Assembly (NCBI RefSeq): GCF_000160075.2
Contig: NZ_KI535340.1
Coordinates: 62,001 to 126,000 of the forward strand
Direction: 5' to 3'
Source of the DNA: Abiotrophia defectiva ATCC 49176
Lineage (GTDB): Bacteria > Bacillota > Bacilli > Lactobacillales > Aerococcaceae
Length of the DNA stretch: 64,000 nt
Shown here: piece by piece, positions 25,902 through 35,286 of the stretch
How the letters are laid out: each line of letters begins with the position of its first letter
Position numbering within the stretch: the first letter of the stretch is position 1
Notes under the pieces: generated by a model
The model's input: only the letters and a program-made list of their open reading frames with translations
Told to the model about the DNA's origin: nothing
Database searches by the model: none
Position numbers and translations under genes: made by a program

Positions 25902-27377
25902 TTAACGACGTTTCTTCAATTTTTTGAGTTTGCGTTGTAAGTCCTTTTCAGCCTTACGTTTAGCTAACTGTTCGGGTGTCATGAAGTCGGTATCACTCAT
26001 ACCGCCGCCCCCCATACCTGGGAAGCCACCACCGCCTTGTTGGAGTTGGGCCATCATTTTCTTCATACCGCCCATCTTACCATTAGACATTTGGCTCATC
26101 ATATCGCGTGACTGATTGAACTGTTTAATCATGCGGTTAACATCGGCTAGCGACTGACCACAACCAGCTGCAATCCGTTTACGACGGCTCTGAGAAATAA
26201 TATCTGGATTCTCACGTTCAGCTGGTGTCATGGAGAGGACAATGGCCTTAACACGCGCCATATCCTTCTGGTTGACATCTAGTTCATCCAGGCCAGGAAT
26301 CTTGTTAATACCTGGGATTAACTTAATCAAGTCCTTGAGTGGGCCCATCTTGTTGACTTGGTCCATTTGCTCGATAAAGTCATTAAAGTCAAAGCTATTG
26401 GCCTTAATCTTATCCGCCATCTCTTGGGCGCGGGCTTCATCAAACTCCTGTTGAGCTTTCTCAATCAGGGTCATCATATCCCCCATACCTAGAATCCGGC
26501 TAGACATACGGTCTGGATAGAATGGCTCCAGGGCGTCTAGTTTTTCACCTTGACCGGTGAACTTAATTGGACGGTCAATGATTGAGCGAATCGATAAAGC
26601 CGCCCCGCCCCGGGTATCCCCATCTAATTTGGTGATAATCACCCCGGTAATATCCAGAGAATCGTTGAAGGCCTTGGCCACGTTGACCGCGTCTTGACCG
26701 GTCATGGCATCCACTGTCAGCAGAATTTCGTGCGGGTTAACCGCTGCCTTAATTTGACGTAACTCTTCCATCAGGGTCTCATCGACGTGCAGACGACCTG
26801 CCGTATCGATTAAGACCACATCATTGCCTTGTATACGAGCTTGAGCCACCGCTTGACGGGCAATTTCAACCGGGCTAACATCAGAACCTAAGCTAAAGAC
26901 ATCAAACCCTAATTGCTGACCAATGGTTTGGAGTTGGGCAATGGCTGCTGGACGGTAAATATCGCCCGCTACCAGCAAAGGACGCTTCTTGCCTTGAGCT
27001 TGAACGTATTTGGCCAATTTACCTACGGTTGTCGTCTTCCCGGCCCCTTGGAGACCAGCCATCATGATAATGGTTGGCGGTTGGGTCGCAAAGTTAAGTG
27101 GCACCTGTTCGCCACCCATGAGGGCGGTTAATTCTTCGTCAACAATCTTGACTACTTGTTGAGCGGGTGATAATGAAGCCAAGACATCTGAGCCTAAGGC
27201 CCGTTCATTGACTGTCTTAACAAAACTCTTCACCACTTGGAAGTTAACGTCGGCCTCTAAAAGGGCTAGACGAATCTCCCGCATCATCTGTCTTAAGTCT
27301 GCTTCGCTAATGGTACCTCCGGCACCAATGCCGCTAATGGCATTCTGCAAGCGTTCGGATAATCCTTCAAACGCCAT
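25902..27377 (-). CDS. ffh: Signal recognition particle protein Ffh
   Basis: 491 residues: N domain, G domain with GLQGAGKTTTVGKLA (about 105), DTAGRLHVD and TKLDGDTRGGAA, then a methionine-rich M domain ending in a Gly/Met-rich tail and a basic KKLKKRR end. Binds signal peptides on ribosomes and docks with FtsY. It follows ylxM, its common partner. The C-terminal tail MGGMKKMM..GGGGFPGMGGGG is typical of Lactobacillales. Confidence 0.98.
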   Translation of the reverse strand: MAFEGLSERLQNAISGIGAGGTISEADLRQMMREIRLALLEADVNFQVVKSFVKTVNERALGSDVLASLSPAQQVVKIVDEELTALMGGEQVPLNFATQPPTIIMMAGLQGAGKTTTVGKLAKYVQAQGKKRPLLVAGDIYRPAAIAQLQTIGQQLGFDVFSLGSDVSPVEIARQAVAQARIQGNDVVLIDTAGRLHVDETLMEELRQIKAAVNPHEILLTVDAMTGQDAVNVAKAFNDSLDITGVIITKLDGDTRGGAALSIRSIIDRPIKFTGQGEKLDALEPFYPDRMSSRILGMGDMMTLIEKAQQEFDEARAQEMADKIKANSFDFNDFIEQMDQVNKMGPLKDLIKLIPGINKIPGLDELDVNQKDMARVKAIVLSMTPAERENPDIISQSRRKRIAAGCGQSLADVNRMIKQFNQSRDMMSQMSNGKMGGMKKMMAQLQQGGGGFPGMGGGGMSDTDFMTPEQLAKRKAEKDLQRKLKKLKKRR

Positions 27378-27453
27378 TGTGTTCCTCCTTCTTGGCTAGC
27401 ACTCAACTAGCCCCATGTTTTGATTTTATCTTGTTCATCATTACAGGATCAAG

Positions 27454-27774
27454 CTACTGATCCATGGCCCGAATTTCTGCTAGGAAAGTCTGACCCACTT
27501 GGTCCGTATGACTGGCTATCTGGTCTAGCAAGGCTAGTCTTGCCTCTCGACGTGCTAAGAGATGGAGCTGATCTTCATAGTGCTCTAAAGTCTGCTCAGC
27601 CCGCTTCAAATTATCCCGGACGGCCTGGCGACTAATATCATAGTGGTCAGCAATTTCAGCCAGGGAAAAGTCTTCCTCGTAGTAGAGGCCAAGCATAGCT
27701 TGTTGCTTATCAGTCAAGAGCCCGCCGTAAAAACCAAGCAGCTGATTGACCCGCATTACTTTTGCTAAATCCAT
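27454..27774 (-). CDS. ylxM: YlxM/P13-family helix-turn-helix protein (UPF0122)
   Basis: 106 residues with a sigma-70 region-4-like HTH (FSLAEIADHYDISRQAVRDNLKRAE, split here as FSLAEIADHYDISRQ then AVRDNLKRAE). YlxM is found next to ffh in most Firmicutes and modulates signal recognition particle activity in streptococci. It begins 9 bases after the mntR-like gene, so all three genes may be one transcription unit. Confidence 0.93.
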   Translation of the reverse strand: MDLAKVMRVNQLLGFYGGLLTDKQQAMLGLYYEEDFSLAEIADHYDISRQAVRDNLKRAEQTLEHYEDQLHLLARREARLALLDQIASHTDQVGQTFLAEIRAMDQ

Positions 27775-27783
27775 TAGAGACGC

Positions 27784-28155
27784 CTACCCTTCAGGATATT
27801 GGATATAGGCAGCCAAGCGATTGGCCAAATCCGTTGAAGTTGCGTGTTCTAAGAGCTCAGCCAATTCATGGACTTCCGTCTTAGTATAGCCTAGTTTGTG
27901 CTCTAAGAAATATTCCCAGATTTCATGCTTACGCACTAGTTCAATGGCTAATTTCTGACCTTGAGGCGTTAGCATGGCTCCGCTATAGGGCTTATAGGCA
28001 ACCAAGCCTTCTTGGGCCAATTTAGTAATCATCTCACTCACCGAAGGGGGGGCTACATTGAGACCAGTGGCAATTTCCTTGTTAGAAACATATTGTCCAT
28101 GTCCTGCCTCGTGAATGAACTTAAGGTAGTCTTCTTGACTTTGGCTTTTTTTCAT
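27784..28155 (-). CDS. mntR: MntR-like metal-dependent repressor (DtxR family)
   Basis: 123 residues: an N-terminal winged helix (VSNKEIATGLNVAPPSVSEMI, split as VSNKEIATGLNV and APPSVSEMI) and a DtxR-type metal-binding/dimerisation part with RKHEIWEYFLEHKLG and ELLEHATS. The metal-ligand pattern (E..H, and E..H in the last third) fits this family. It is slightly shorter than Bacillus MntR and has no C-terminal SH3-like domain, unlike ScaR/PsaR. A palindrome like those at psaB lies upstream of its own promoter. I infer Mn(II)-dependent repression of psaBCA and itself. Confidence 0.85.
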   Translation of the reverse strand: MKKSQSQEDYLKFIHEAGHGQYVSNKEIATGLNVAPPSVSEMITKLAQEGLVAYKPYSGAMLTPQGQKLAIELVRKHEIWEYFLEHKLGYTKTEVHELAELLEHATSTDLANRLAAYIQYPEG

Positions 28156-28188
28156 TGCGACACCTCGTCTCCTAATCCTTCTTGTCTT

Positions 28189-28217
28189 ATTCTACCATGT
28201 TTCTAGAGTCAAGACAA
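28189..28217 (-). promoter_or_regulatory. Promoter of mntR-ylxM-ffh
   Basis: Minus-strand TTGTCT, 17-base spacer, TAGAAT, about 33 bases before the mntR start. Confidence 0.65.
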
Positions 28218-28223
28218 ACTAGA

Positions 28224-28237
28224 TTAGGCCTGCCTAA
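28224..28237. promoter_or_regulatory. DtxR/MntR-like operator upstream of mntR
   Basis: TTAGGC-CT-GCCTAA, a perfect 6-2-6 palindrome ending 6 bases upstream of the -35 box. Shares the TTAGG half-site and geometry with the psaB operator at 20198-20211. Confidence 0.6.
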
Positions 28238-28256
28238 GTCTTATTGTTATAAAAAC

Positions 28257-28283
28257 AACCTAGTGCCCAAAGAGCACTAGGTT
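28257..28283 (-). terminator. Terminator after the four-TM protein gene
   Basis: AACCTAGTGC, loop of 7, GCACTAGGTT: perfect 10-base stem followed by GTTTTTAT on the minus strand. Confidence 0.85.
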
Positions 28284-28286
28284 ATT

Positions 28287-28721
28287 TTAGCTATCTGCTT
28301 GCAAAAATGATAAGAGATAAGGTTCTAGAATAAAAGCCACACTTACCCCAACTGCCCATGACAAGGGATAATCGGCTAGGAAGGCAGGGCCAGTTGCCGG
28401 CCCAAAGCCAAAGATCAGCAGCTTGAAATAGATGGTCACAGCCGCCGCGACTACCGCACAAATCATGGCGTTCGTTGCCAAACGCAAAGGCCAGCCGCTT
28501 AATGACAGAGTTGACTTAAGTGGCTTGGTGATCAAGTCAAAAGGAAAGCCCACGCCGACCAAGACACTGATAATAATGGCTTGTGTCGTATCCACGGCCA
28601 ACTGCCCCCAAGAAAACTGACTATATTTTATTAAAATAGCGGCTGAAATGGCCGTACTAGCAAAGATGGATAAAAGTAGATTATATTGAATGACAAACTT
28701 AAAGGAAGATTGTTTTTCCAT
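28287..28721 (-). CDS. Small four-TM membrane protein, unknown function
   Basis: 144 residues with four hydrophobic segments (about 12-28, 40-60, 82-104 and 117-138) and few charged residues. I do not recognise the family with confidence. GAGGAGG stands just before the ATG. It lies between ftsY and mntR and is closed by its own terminator, so it is probably a single-gene unit. Confidence 0.8.
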   Translation of the reverse strand: MEKQSSFKFVIQYNLLLSIFASTAISAAILIKYSQFSWGQLAVDTTQAIIISVLVGVGFPFDLITKPLKSTLSLSGWPLRLATNAMICAVVAAAVTIYFKLLIFGFGPATGPAFLADYPLSWAVGVSVAFILEPYLLSFLQADS

Positions 28722-28846
28722 AGGACCTCCTCAAACAGATAGATTGTTAACATCTTATCCTACCCTAAAAAAATCCCACACGCAAGTAAAGTTTTCCTTA
28801 AGATTGCGATAATCCAAATCACAGCGACTTCATCTCCATTACAAAA

Positions 28847-28870
28847 AGAGGCTGGGCTAACCCAACCTCT
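28847..28870 (-). terminator. Terminator after ftsY
   Basis: AGAGGCTGGG, loop CTAA, CCCAACCTCT (one mismatch) followed by TTTTTGT on the minus strand. Belongs to the same GAGGCTGG-type hairpins as 25868-25894. Confidence 0.8.
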
Positions 28871-28877
28871 CGCTATC

Positions 28878-29900
28878 TTAATGCTTCACTTCTAGAACAT
28901 CCTTGACCAAGCTGTACATATAGGCTTCAGCATCAAACTTCTTCAAGTCAGTCGCCTTCTCACCGAGACCAATGTACTTAACTGGAATATCCAATTCATA
29001 GCGAATGGAGAGGACTACGCCCCCTTTGGCTGTTCCATCTAACTTAGTCAGCACCAAGCCGGTAATCTCAGTTGCTTCATTAAATTGTTTGGCCTGGATG
29101 AGCGCATTTTGCCCGGTTGTCGCGTCCAAAGCTAATAGGACTTCTTGGACCCCATTTGGGTTCTCACGCTCAATAATCCGCTTAATCTTAGCCAATTCTT
29201 CCATGAGATTGGCCTTGGTCTGTAAACGACCGGCCGTATCAACTAAGAGATAGTCATAACCTTCAGCGTTGGCTTTCTTAACCGCATCATAGACAACCGC
29301 AGCCGGGTCACCTTGGGCCTTGCCCGTTACCACCGGAATATCCAGACGCTCGCCCCAGACATTCAGTTGCTCGACAGCACCAGCCCGGAAGGTATCGGCA
29401 GCCGCCATGAGGACCTTGTGGCCTTCTTGCTTGAGCTGATAACCAATCTTACCGACCGAGGTTGTCTTCCCTACCCCATTAACCCCGACAAAGAGGATAA
29501 CGGTAGGGCCATCTGGGTTCTCCTTAAGTGAAACCAGATTTTGGCCGCCTCTCTCATAGACTTGGACCATTTTCTCCAGAAGGACGCGTTTCACATCTTC
29601 TGGCTTGTGGACCCCGGTCCGTTCGATTTCATCACGAATGGCATCAGTAATAGCGATAGTCATCGCAAAACCAACGTCCGCCCCGATAAAGGCTTCTTCC
29701 AAGTCCTCATAGAACTCCTCATCCACTTCGCGGAAGCTCGTGAAGAGGTTGGTCATAATATCAGTGAAGTTGCGACGGGTCTTGGCTGTCCCTTGGTCGT
29801 AGGAGTCAATGACTATCTGGTCTTCTTTTTTTACTTCTTCTTCTTTGACAACGGCATCTTCCCCGGTAAAGGCACGCCGTATACGATCAAATAACCCCAT
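28878..29900 (-). CDS. ftsY: Signal recognition particle receptor FtsY
   Basis: 340 residues. A short acidic N-terminal region precedes the NG domain with GVNGVGKTTSVGKI (about 139), DTAGRLQTK and TKLDGTAKGG. FtsY receives the Ffh-ribosome complex at the membrane. The A domain is short, as in many Lactobacillales. Last gene of the rnc-smc-HAD-ftsY cluster, 37 bases after the HAD gene. Confidence 0.98.
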   Translation of the reverse strand: MGLFDRIRRAFTGEDAVVKEEEVKKEDQIVIDSYDQGTAKTRRNFTDIMTNLFTSFREVDEEFYEDLEEAFIGADVGFAMTIAITDAIRDEIERTGVHKPEDVKRVLLEKMVQVYERGGQNLVSLKENPDGPTVILFVGVNGVGKTTSVGKIGYQLKQEGHKVLMAAADTFRAGAVEQLNVWGERLDIPVVTGKAQGDPAAVVYDAVKKANAEGYDYLLVDTAGRLQTKANLMEELAKIKRIIERENPNGVQEVLLALDATTGQNALIQAKQFNEATEITGLVLTKLDGTAKGGVVLSIRYELDIPVKYIGLGEKATDLKKFDAEAYMYSLVKDVLEVKH

Positions 29901-29937
29901 GGGTTCACCCCTTTCTAAGTCTTAGCTGACTTTTGGT

Positions 29938-30747
29938 TTACACAATAAATTTATGAATAGCGTGAGCCACGCCATCTTCCTCATTAGTTAAGGAGACATA
30001 TTGGGCAGACGCCTTAACTTGTTCAGTAGCATTGCCCATGGCTACGCCTAGACCTGCTAATTCAATCATAGACAGGTCGTTTTCCTGGTCGCCCATGGTC
30101 ATCATTTCTTGCGGACTAATATCTAAGAGTTCCCCTAATTTAGCTAGGGTATCACCCTTGCTGACGCCTTTTTTCATGACTTCAAGGAAGAAGGAGCGTG
30201 ACTTGAAAACAGCGTATTGGTCCTTGAAATCCGGATCCAACTTAGGAATTTGAGCATCCAAATGTTCCTGAGTGGTGACAATGACGAATTTATTAAAGGC
30301 ATGATCTGGATCAAAGGTCTTGTAGTCTTGGACCACACTCGGCACATTAGTGACATTTTCCAAATAGAGGGATGGATAGCCTACCGGATAGGCAGTCGGC
30401 TCATAGAGACGATCGGCATCAATGACATTAATTGGTAAATCCAAATTTTGTGTCACTTGATACCAAGCCAAGACATCTGATGTCCCTAGAGTATTAGAGA
30501 CTAATACCTGGCCATCCTGAGCCTTTTGGACCATACCACCGTTGAAGGTCACAATGTAATCTTCTGGGTCTACCAAGCCTAAATCAGCTAGGAAATGTTT
30601 CATGGCAAAGTAAGGTCGGCCAGTACAGAGCACCACCTTGACCCCCTTGGATTTAGCATAGGCTAGTGCCTGGCGGTTAGCCTGGGATACTTCTTTTTGA
30701 GCATTGAGTAAGGTACCATCGAGGTCAATGGCAATTAGCTTAATCAT
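29938..30747 (-). CDS. Cof-type HAD-superfamily sugar-phosphate phosphatase
   Basis: 269 residues. HAD motif I IAIDLDGTLLN (about 5-15), the STGRPYF-like motif II (CTGRPYF), and motif III/IV GDQENDLSMIELAG with a type IIB cap between. Related to YidA/Cof enzymes that dephosphorylate sugar phosphates or flavin phosphates; the exact substrate cannot be read. Sits between smc and ftsY, as in streptococci. Confidence 0.92.
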   Translation of the reverse strand: MIKLIAIDLDGTLLNAQKEVSQANRQALAYAKSKGVKVVLCTGRPYFAMKHFLADLGLVDPEDYIVTFNGGMVQKAQDGQVLVSNTLGTSDVLAWYQVTQNLDLPINVIDADRLYEPTAYPVGYPSLYLENVTNVPSVVQDYKTFDPDHAFNKFVIVTTQEHLDAQIPKLDPDFKDQYAVFKSRSFFLEVMKKGVSKGDTLAKLGELLDISPQEMMTMGDQENDLSMIELAGLGVAMGNATEQVKASAQYVSLTNEEDGVAHAIHKFIV

Positions 30748-30785
30748 AGCCTTCCTCCTTCTATAAATAGGTTTGAATCTAATAC

Positions 30786-33700
30786 TTAGTCGTAGTTGGC
30801 TTCACTCAAACGTACTGAAGCCAACTTGGAGACACCGGATTGCTCCATGGTAACCCCATAGAGCACGTCGGCATGTTCCATAGTCCCCTTACGGTGAGTA
30901 ATGACGATGAACTGCGTATTTTCAGTAAAGTTCTGCAAATATTGGCCATAACGGAAGACGTTGGCATCATCCAAGGCCGCCTCCACTTCGTCCAAGACAC
31001 AGAAGGGAACAGGACGCGTCTCCAGAATGGCAAACAAGAGCGCAATGGCAGTAAAGGCCCGCTCGCCCCCGGATAGGAGGGCTAGATGCTGCTTACGCTT
31101 GCCTGGCGGTTGAGCAATAATGTCAATCCCTGTTGTCAACAAATCACTTGGATCAGTCAATTGCAGGGCGGCTTCCCCACCAGCAAAGAGTTTCTTAAAG
31201 ATTTTCTGGAATTGTTGGTTGATTTGATGGAAGGCCTCGCTGAATCGCTTGATTACTTCCGCATCCATCTCATCCATGGTTTCTTGTAATTGTCCCATAG
31301 CAGTCAGCAGATCGGTTTCTTGCTCCCGTAAATGAGTGTAACGCTCATCTAGGGCAGCATAATCGTCAATGGCTGCCAAGTTAATGGGACCTAAATTGTC
31401 AATTTGACGCTTAATCTGCTTAACTTGTTGGCTAACTTGACTAGCATCTTCTAGCTGACTAGCTTCTGTCTTGGCTGCTTCATAGGTCAGTTGATATTCT
31501 TGGCTTAAATAATCCAAGTGAGAATCAATCAGGGATTCATTTTTCTCAATCTGAGCCTGTGCTCGTGCTTCATCCTTATAAAGTTGTTGAAGCTGACCCT
31601 GAAGTTGGCGATCTTCTTGTTCATGAGCCCGATAGGCCTCGTTGAGAACCCGCCGCGCTTCTCTTAATGCTGCCAGTTCCGCTTGTTGCTCCTGAGCCGT
31701 GGCCTCTAAGTCCGCTAATTGCTCTAGCAAATCAGCCGATTGACGCTCTAATTCGGCTAAATCGGCAGTATTCTGGTCTGCCAGATTCTCATACTGCATA
31801 AGAAAATTCTGACGTTCCTCTAATTGACTCTTAGCTGTTGCCAGGTCATGTCGCAACTGCCGCACTTCTACTTGCTTAACGGCTTCTTGAGTCCGGTAAT
31901 GGGATAGCGAGGCATCTAGAACTTGTAGTTGCTGTTGACGATCCTCTTCGCTCAAGTTCAATTGTTGTAAATCCTGACTGAGACGGGCAATGGCCGCTTG
32001 AGCCGCTACTAAGTCTTCCTGAGCTTGTGCATAGTGGGCTTCCGCATTGGCAATAGTCTGGCTTAGCTGACTGACTTCGTCTTGGGCAATCAATTGATGT
32101 TGAGATTGATGCTTGACTTGGCTGGCCAAGTGACCTAAGCCTTCTTGGGCTTGTTGGAAGGCTAAATCCGCCTGACTCATGCTAAGTCGAGCGGCTTCCA
32201 CCTGCCCCTGCAAGTCTTGAATTTGGACTTGGAAAGCTTGCCATTCAGCTTCCGCCTGAGCTCGGTCTTTGATGACTTGCGCCAAGTCGGCCTTGGCTGC
32301 TTCATACTCTTGGTTACGAGCTAACATGGAGCTAGTTTGTTGCTTCTGGCGTCCACCGGTGATGGAACCACCCGGCATGAGGACTTCTCCATCCAGGGTT
32401 ACAATCTTGACCTGATGCTTAAGGGCTTTGGCAAGGCTTTGGGCCGCTTCGATACGGTCACAGACTAAGGTAGTCCCCAGCAAATTGGCCACAATTATCT
32501 GGTTCACTGGATCATACTCCACTAAATCAGAAGCTAGGCCAATAAAACCAGTAGTCTGACTAGCTGTTTGGATTTGTCCAGCGCCTAGATGGCGGGCCTT
32601 CATGCTAGCACGAGGCAGGAAGGTAGCACGCCCTGCTTGGGCTTGCTTAAGGTAGGCAATGGCCGCCCGAGCAGCCGCATCATCTGTTACGACTACGTGT
32701 TGGACACTAGCACCTAGGGCCGTATCAATGGCTACTTGATAGTCAGCCGGCACCTTAATCAGGTCTGCCACTGTCCCTTCAATTCCCTGCAATTGCTTTT
32801 TACGCTTCATAATGGCTTTGACGCCTGCGTAATAACCCGCATAGTCGGCTTGGAGTTGGGCCAAGGATTGAACCTTAGCATCCAGCATCTGGCTTTGGCG
32901 CTCAAATTGGAAGAGTTTGGCCTGCAAGGCTTCACGTTGGCTATTGCCTTGACGCAACTGTTCATTCAGAGTCTGGAAGACTTGGCGAGCACTGGCTTGA
33001 GTCTCACGACTGCTTTCGTAGCGTTCCTGAGCCTCAAGGTATTGACTCTCTAAGTCTCCTTGATCCGCTTGTGCTTGAGCAGCCTGAGCCTGGTAATGAG
33101 CCAGACGTGCTTGGGCTTGTTGCTTAATTTGTTCTTGGTGAGCCAACTGGTTCTTAGCACTGGCTTCAGCCTGATAGGCATCAATTAAGTCTGCTCGCAG
33201 GCGCTCGGCCTGGTCTTCTGAAAGACCCGCAAGACTGGATCGCTCGGATTCCAGCTTGGCCAGATGTTGCTTGATTTCTGCCATTTCCAACTGAACCTTG
33301 CCTTCTTCTTCCTTCAAGGCTGATAGGCGCTCAGTTAGGGTTTGAGCCTCCGCCTGATGTTGTTGGTAGCTTAGTTGCTTCTCATGTAAATTGGAGGTGT
33401 TGAACTGGATTTGTTGGTCCAGCATTTGTTGCTTGGCCCTGGTCTGTTCAATGACTTGAACCTGAGCTTGGTTGCGCTCTGAGGCTTGCTCAATCTGCTG
33501 GATATAATCTTCTAAGCTAGCTTGTTCTTGCTCCAGTTGGGCGGTTAAGGCCTCTAACTGGGCAGTTACTTGAGCTAATTCTTGGCTAACGGCCTGATTC
33601 TTAGCCTTGGCCGCTTGCCAGGCATCACGATATTGTTCAACCTGATAGACATAGAGGGAAATCTCTAATTGCTTGAGGGCTTCCTTCTGTTCCAAATAAA

Positions 33701-34340
33701 GCAAGGCCGCTTCTTGTTGTTGCTTGAGTGGCTTAAGTTGGAGCTCCAACTCATGAATAATGTCCCGCACCCGGCTAAGATGGTCACTGGATTTGCTGAG
33801 TTTGCGCTCGGCTTCCTGCTTACGGAACTGGTACTTCTGAACTCCTGCCGCCTCTTCAAAAATAGAGCGGCGTTCTTCCGGCTTATTGAGGAAGATGGAT
33901 TCCACCTTACCTTGGGAAATCATAGCAAAGCTGTTCTTACCCAAACCAGAGTCTAGAAGTAAATCGACGATATCCTTGAGTCGGACCGCCTCATTATTAA
34001 TGAAGTACTGGGATTCCCCATTACGGTTGTAGGAACGCGTAATGGAAATTTCGCTAAAATCATAGTCCAAGTATCGGTCTTCGTTATTGAGGACCAAGGT
34101 AACTTTGGCTAGGTTGACCGCCTTACGGGCTTGGGTCCCGTTAAAGATGACGTCCTCCATCTTATTGCCCCGTAAGCTCTTAGCGGATTGCTCCCCTAAG
34201 ACCCAACGGATAGCTTCCGAGAGGTTAGACTTGCCCGACCCGTTAGGGCCGACGACCGCCGTCATCCCGCGGTCAAATTCAATGACAGTCTTGTCGGCAA
34301 AAGACTTAAAACCTGTCATTTCAATACGTGCTAAATACAA
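30786..34340 (-). CDS. smc: Chromosome segregation ATPase SMC
   Basis: 1184 residues, full SMC length. Walker A GPNGSGKS (about 32-39), long coiled coil, hinge (about 510-660, with GTVADLIKVPADYQVAI), second coiled coil, signature LLSGGERA and Walker B FCVLDEVEAALDD. Forms the condensin ring with ScpA/ScpB, which are not in this window. Coiled-coil regions are rich in Gln, Ala and Leu. Starts 3 bases after the rnc stop. Confidence 0.98.
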   Translation of the reverse strand: MYLARIEMTGFKSFADKTVIEFDRGMTAVVGPNGSGKSNLSEAIRWVLGEQSAKSLRGNKMEDVIFNGTQARKAVNLAKVTLVLNNEDRYLDYDFSEISITRSYNRNGESQYFINNEAVRLKDIVDLLLDSGLGKNSFAMISQGKVESIFLNKPEERRSIFEEAAGVQKYQFRKQEAERKLSKSSDHLSRVRDIIHELELQLKPLKQQQEAALLYLEQKEALKQLEISLYVYQVEQYRDAWQAAKAKNQAVSQELAQVTAQLEALTAQLEQEQASLEDYIQQIEQASERNQAQVQVIEQTRAKQQMLDQQIQFNTSNLHEKQLSYQQHQAEAQTLTERLSALKEEEGKVQLEMAEIKQHLAKLESERSSLAGLSEDQAERLRADLIDAYQAEASAKNQLAHQEQIKQQAQARLAHYQAQAAQAQADQGDLESQYLEAQERYESSRETQASARQVFQTLNEQLRQGNSQREALQAKLFQFERQSQMLDAKVQSLAQLQADYAGYYAGVKAIMKRKKQLQGIEGTVADLIKVPADYQVAIDTALGASVQHVVVTDDAAARAAIAYLKQAQAGRATFLPRASMKARHLGAGQIQTASQTTGFIGLASDLVEYDPVNQIIVANLLGTTLVCDRIEAAQSLAKALKHQVKIVTLDGEVLMPGGSITGGRQKQQTSSMLARNQEYEAAKADLAQVIKDRAQAEAEWQAFQVQIQDLQGQVEAARLSMSQADLAFQQAQEGLGHLASQVKHQSQHQLIAQDEVSQLSQTIANAEAHYAQAQEDLVAAQAAIARLSQDLQQLNLSEEDRQQQLQVLDASLSHYRTQEAVKQVEVRQLRHDLATAKSQLEERQNFLMQYENLADQNTADLAELERQSADLLEQLADLEATAQEQQAELAALREARRVLNEAYRAHEQEDRQLQGQLQQLYKDEARAQAQIEKNESLIDSHLDYLSQEYQLTYEAAKTEASQLEDASQVSQQVKQIKRQIDNLGPINLAAIDDYAALDERYTHLREQETDLLTAMGQLQETMDEMDAEVIKRFSEAFHQINQQFQKIFKKLFAGGEAALQLTDPSDLLTTGIDIIAQPPGKRKQHLALLSGGERAFTAIALLFAILETRPVPFCVLDEVEAALDDANVFRYGQYLQNFTENTQFIVITHRKGTMEHADVLYGVTMEQSGVSKLASVRLSEANYD

Positions 34341-34343
34341 GGC

Positions 34344-35081
34344 TTAACCTCCCTTTCTAAGTGTTGAATCTGGCAACTTGAGGCTGCCGGTTTTGGGATC
34401 TACGGATGCCATCCCCAGCTCAGCCGCCTGCATTTCAGCTTGCTTCTTGCTGGAACCTTGGCCAGTGGCAATATGTTGGTCATTAACATAGAGCTCGACG
34501 GTGAAAATTTGGTCGTGGGCAGGACCCTGCTTATCTTTGAGGCGATAGTCAATCTGGACCGTCCCTTGCTTTTGAACTCGCTCTTGGAAGAGGGTCTTGT
34601 GGTCTTGAGTTACTCTGCCCAGCAAGAGCTGGTGTTGACTGAACATAACCCGGTTGAGATAGTCTTTGGCGACCTCTAGTCCCTGATCTTCATAGATTGC
34701 GCCCAGAACCGCTTCGAAGCAGTCGGCTAAGATCGAGTCACGCTCCCGACCTCCGCTCAACTCCTCCCCCTTACCCAGTTGAAGGAATTGGTTAAATTTT
34801 AATTGGCGAGCCAAGTAGGCCAAGCTCTTCTCTTGCACGATTTGGGCTCTCATGCGGGTTAATTTACCTTCGGGTAAGTTTGGATAGCTGTGATAGAGAA
34901 ATTCACTGGATAACAGTTCTAAGACGGCATCGCCCAAAAATTCCAAACGCTCATAATGTGGTAAGTGGCGTCTGGCTTGTTCATTTGCATAGGATGTATG
35001 GCGAAAGGCCTGTTGAATTAATTCCGGCTTTTTGAAAGTCAGATTCAACTGCTTCTCTATTACACGAATGGTCCGATTCAT
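34344..35081 (-). CDS. rnc: Ribonuclease III
   Basis: 245 residues from ATG 35081 (MNRTIRV); AGGAGGTG lies 7 bases upstream, whereas an ATG two codons earlier is only 1 base from it. The catalytic signature ERLEFLGDAVLELL (about 44-57) and DCFEAVLGAIYEDQG are present, followed by a double-stranded-RNA-binding domain with GQGSSKKQAEMQAAELG. Processes rRNA precursors and structured RNAs. In Bacillus this gene directly follows acpA; here about 13.7 kb of peptide-transport genes separate them. Confidence 0.97.
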   Translation of the reverse strand: MNRTIRVIEKQLNLTFKKPELIQQAFRHTSYANEQARRHLPHYERLEFLGDAVLELLSSEFLYHSYPNLPEGKLTRMRAQIVQEKSLAYLARQLKFNQFLQLGKGEELSGGRERDSILADCFEAVLGAIYEDQGLEVAKDYLNRVMFSQHQLLLGRVTQDHKTLFQERVQKQGTVQIDYRLKDKQGPAHDQIFTVELYVNDQHIATGQGSSKKQAEMQAAELGMASVDPKTGSLKLPDSTLRKGG

Positions 35082-35215
35082 CGCCATTCACCTCCTCTGT
35101 ATCATCCTATCTATTTTATCACGTTTGCCCCCCTTTTGACAAAGGGAAGTCAAGCTATAACTTAAAACTATAAGACCTAATAGTTATTTAACATAAACTA
35201 TTCGCTTACATTGCC

Positions 35216-35244
35216 TTGAAAAGGCTTGAAAATAGGAGTAAACT
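35216..35244 (+). promoter_or_regulatory. Candidate promoter of OppA copy 1
   Basis: Plus-strand TTGAAA, 17-base spacer, TAAACT. The surrounding AATAGGAGTA is shared with the promoter of copy 2. Confidence 0.45.
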
Positions 35245-35286
35245 GTTACAGTATCTTACAATTAATTATTTTGTGGAGGGATATAC

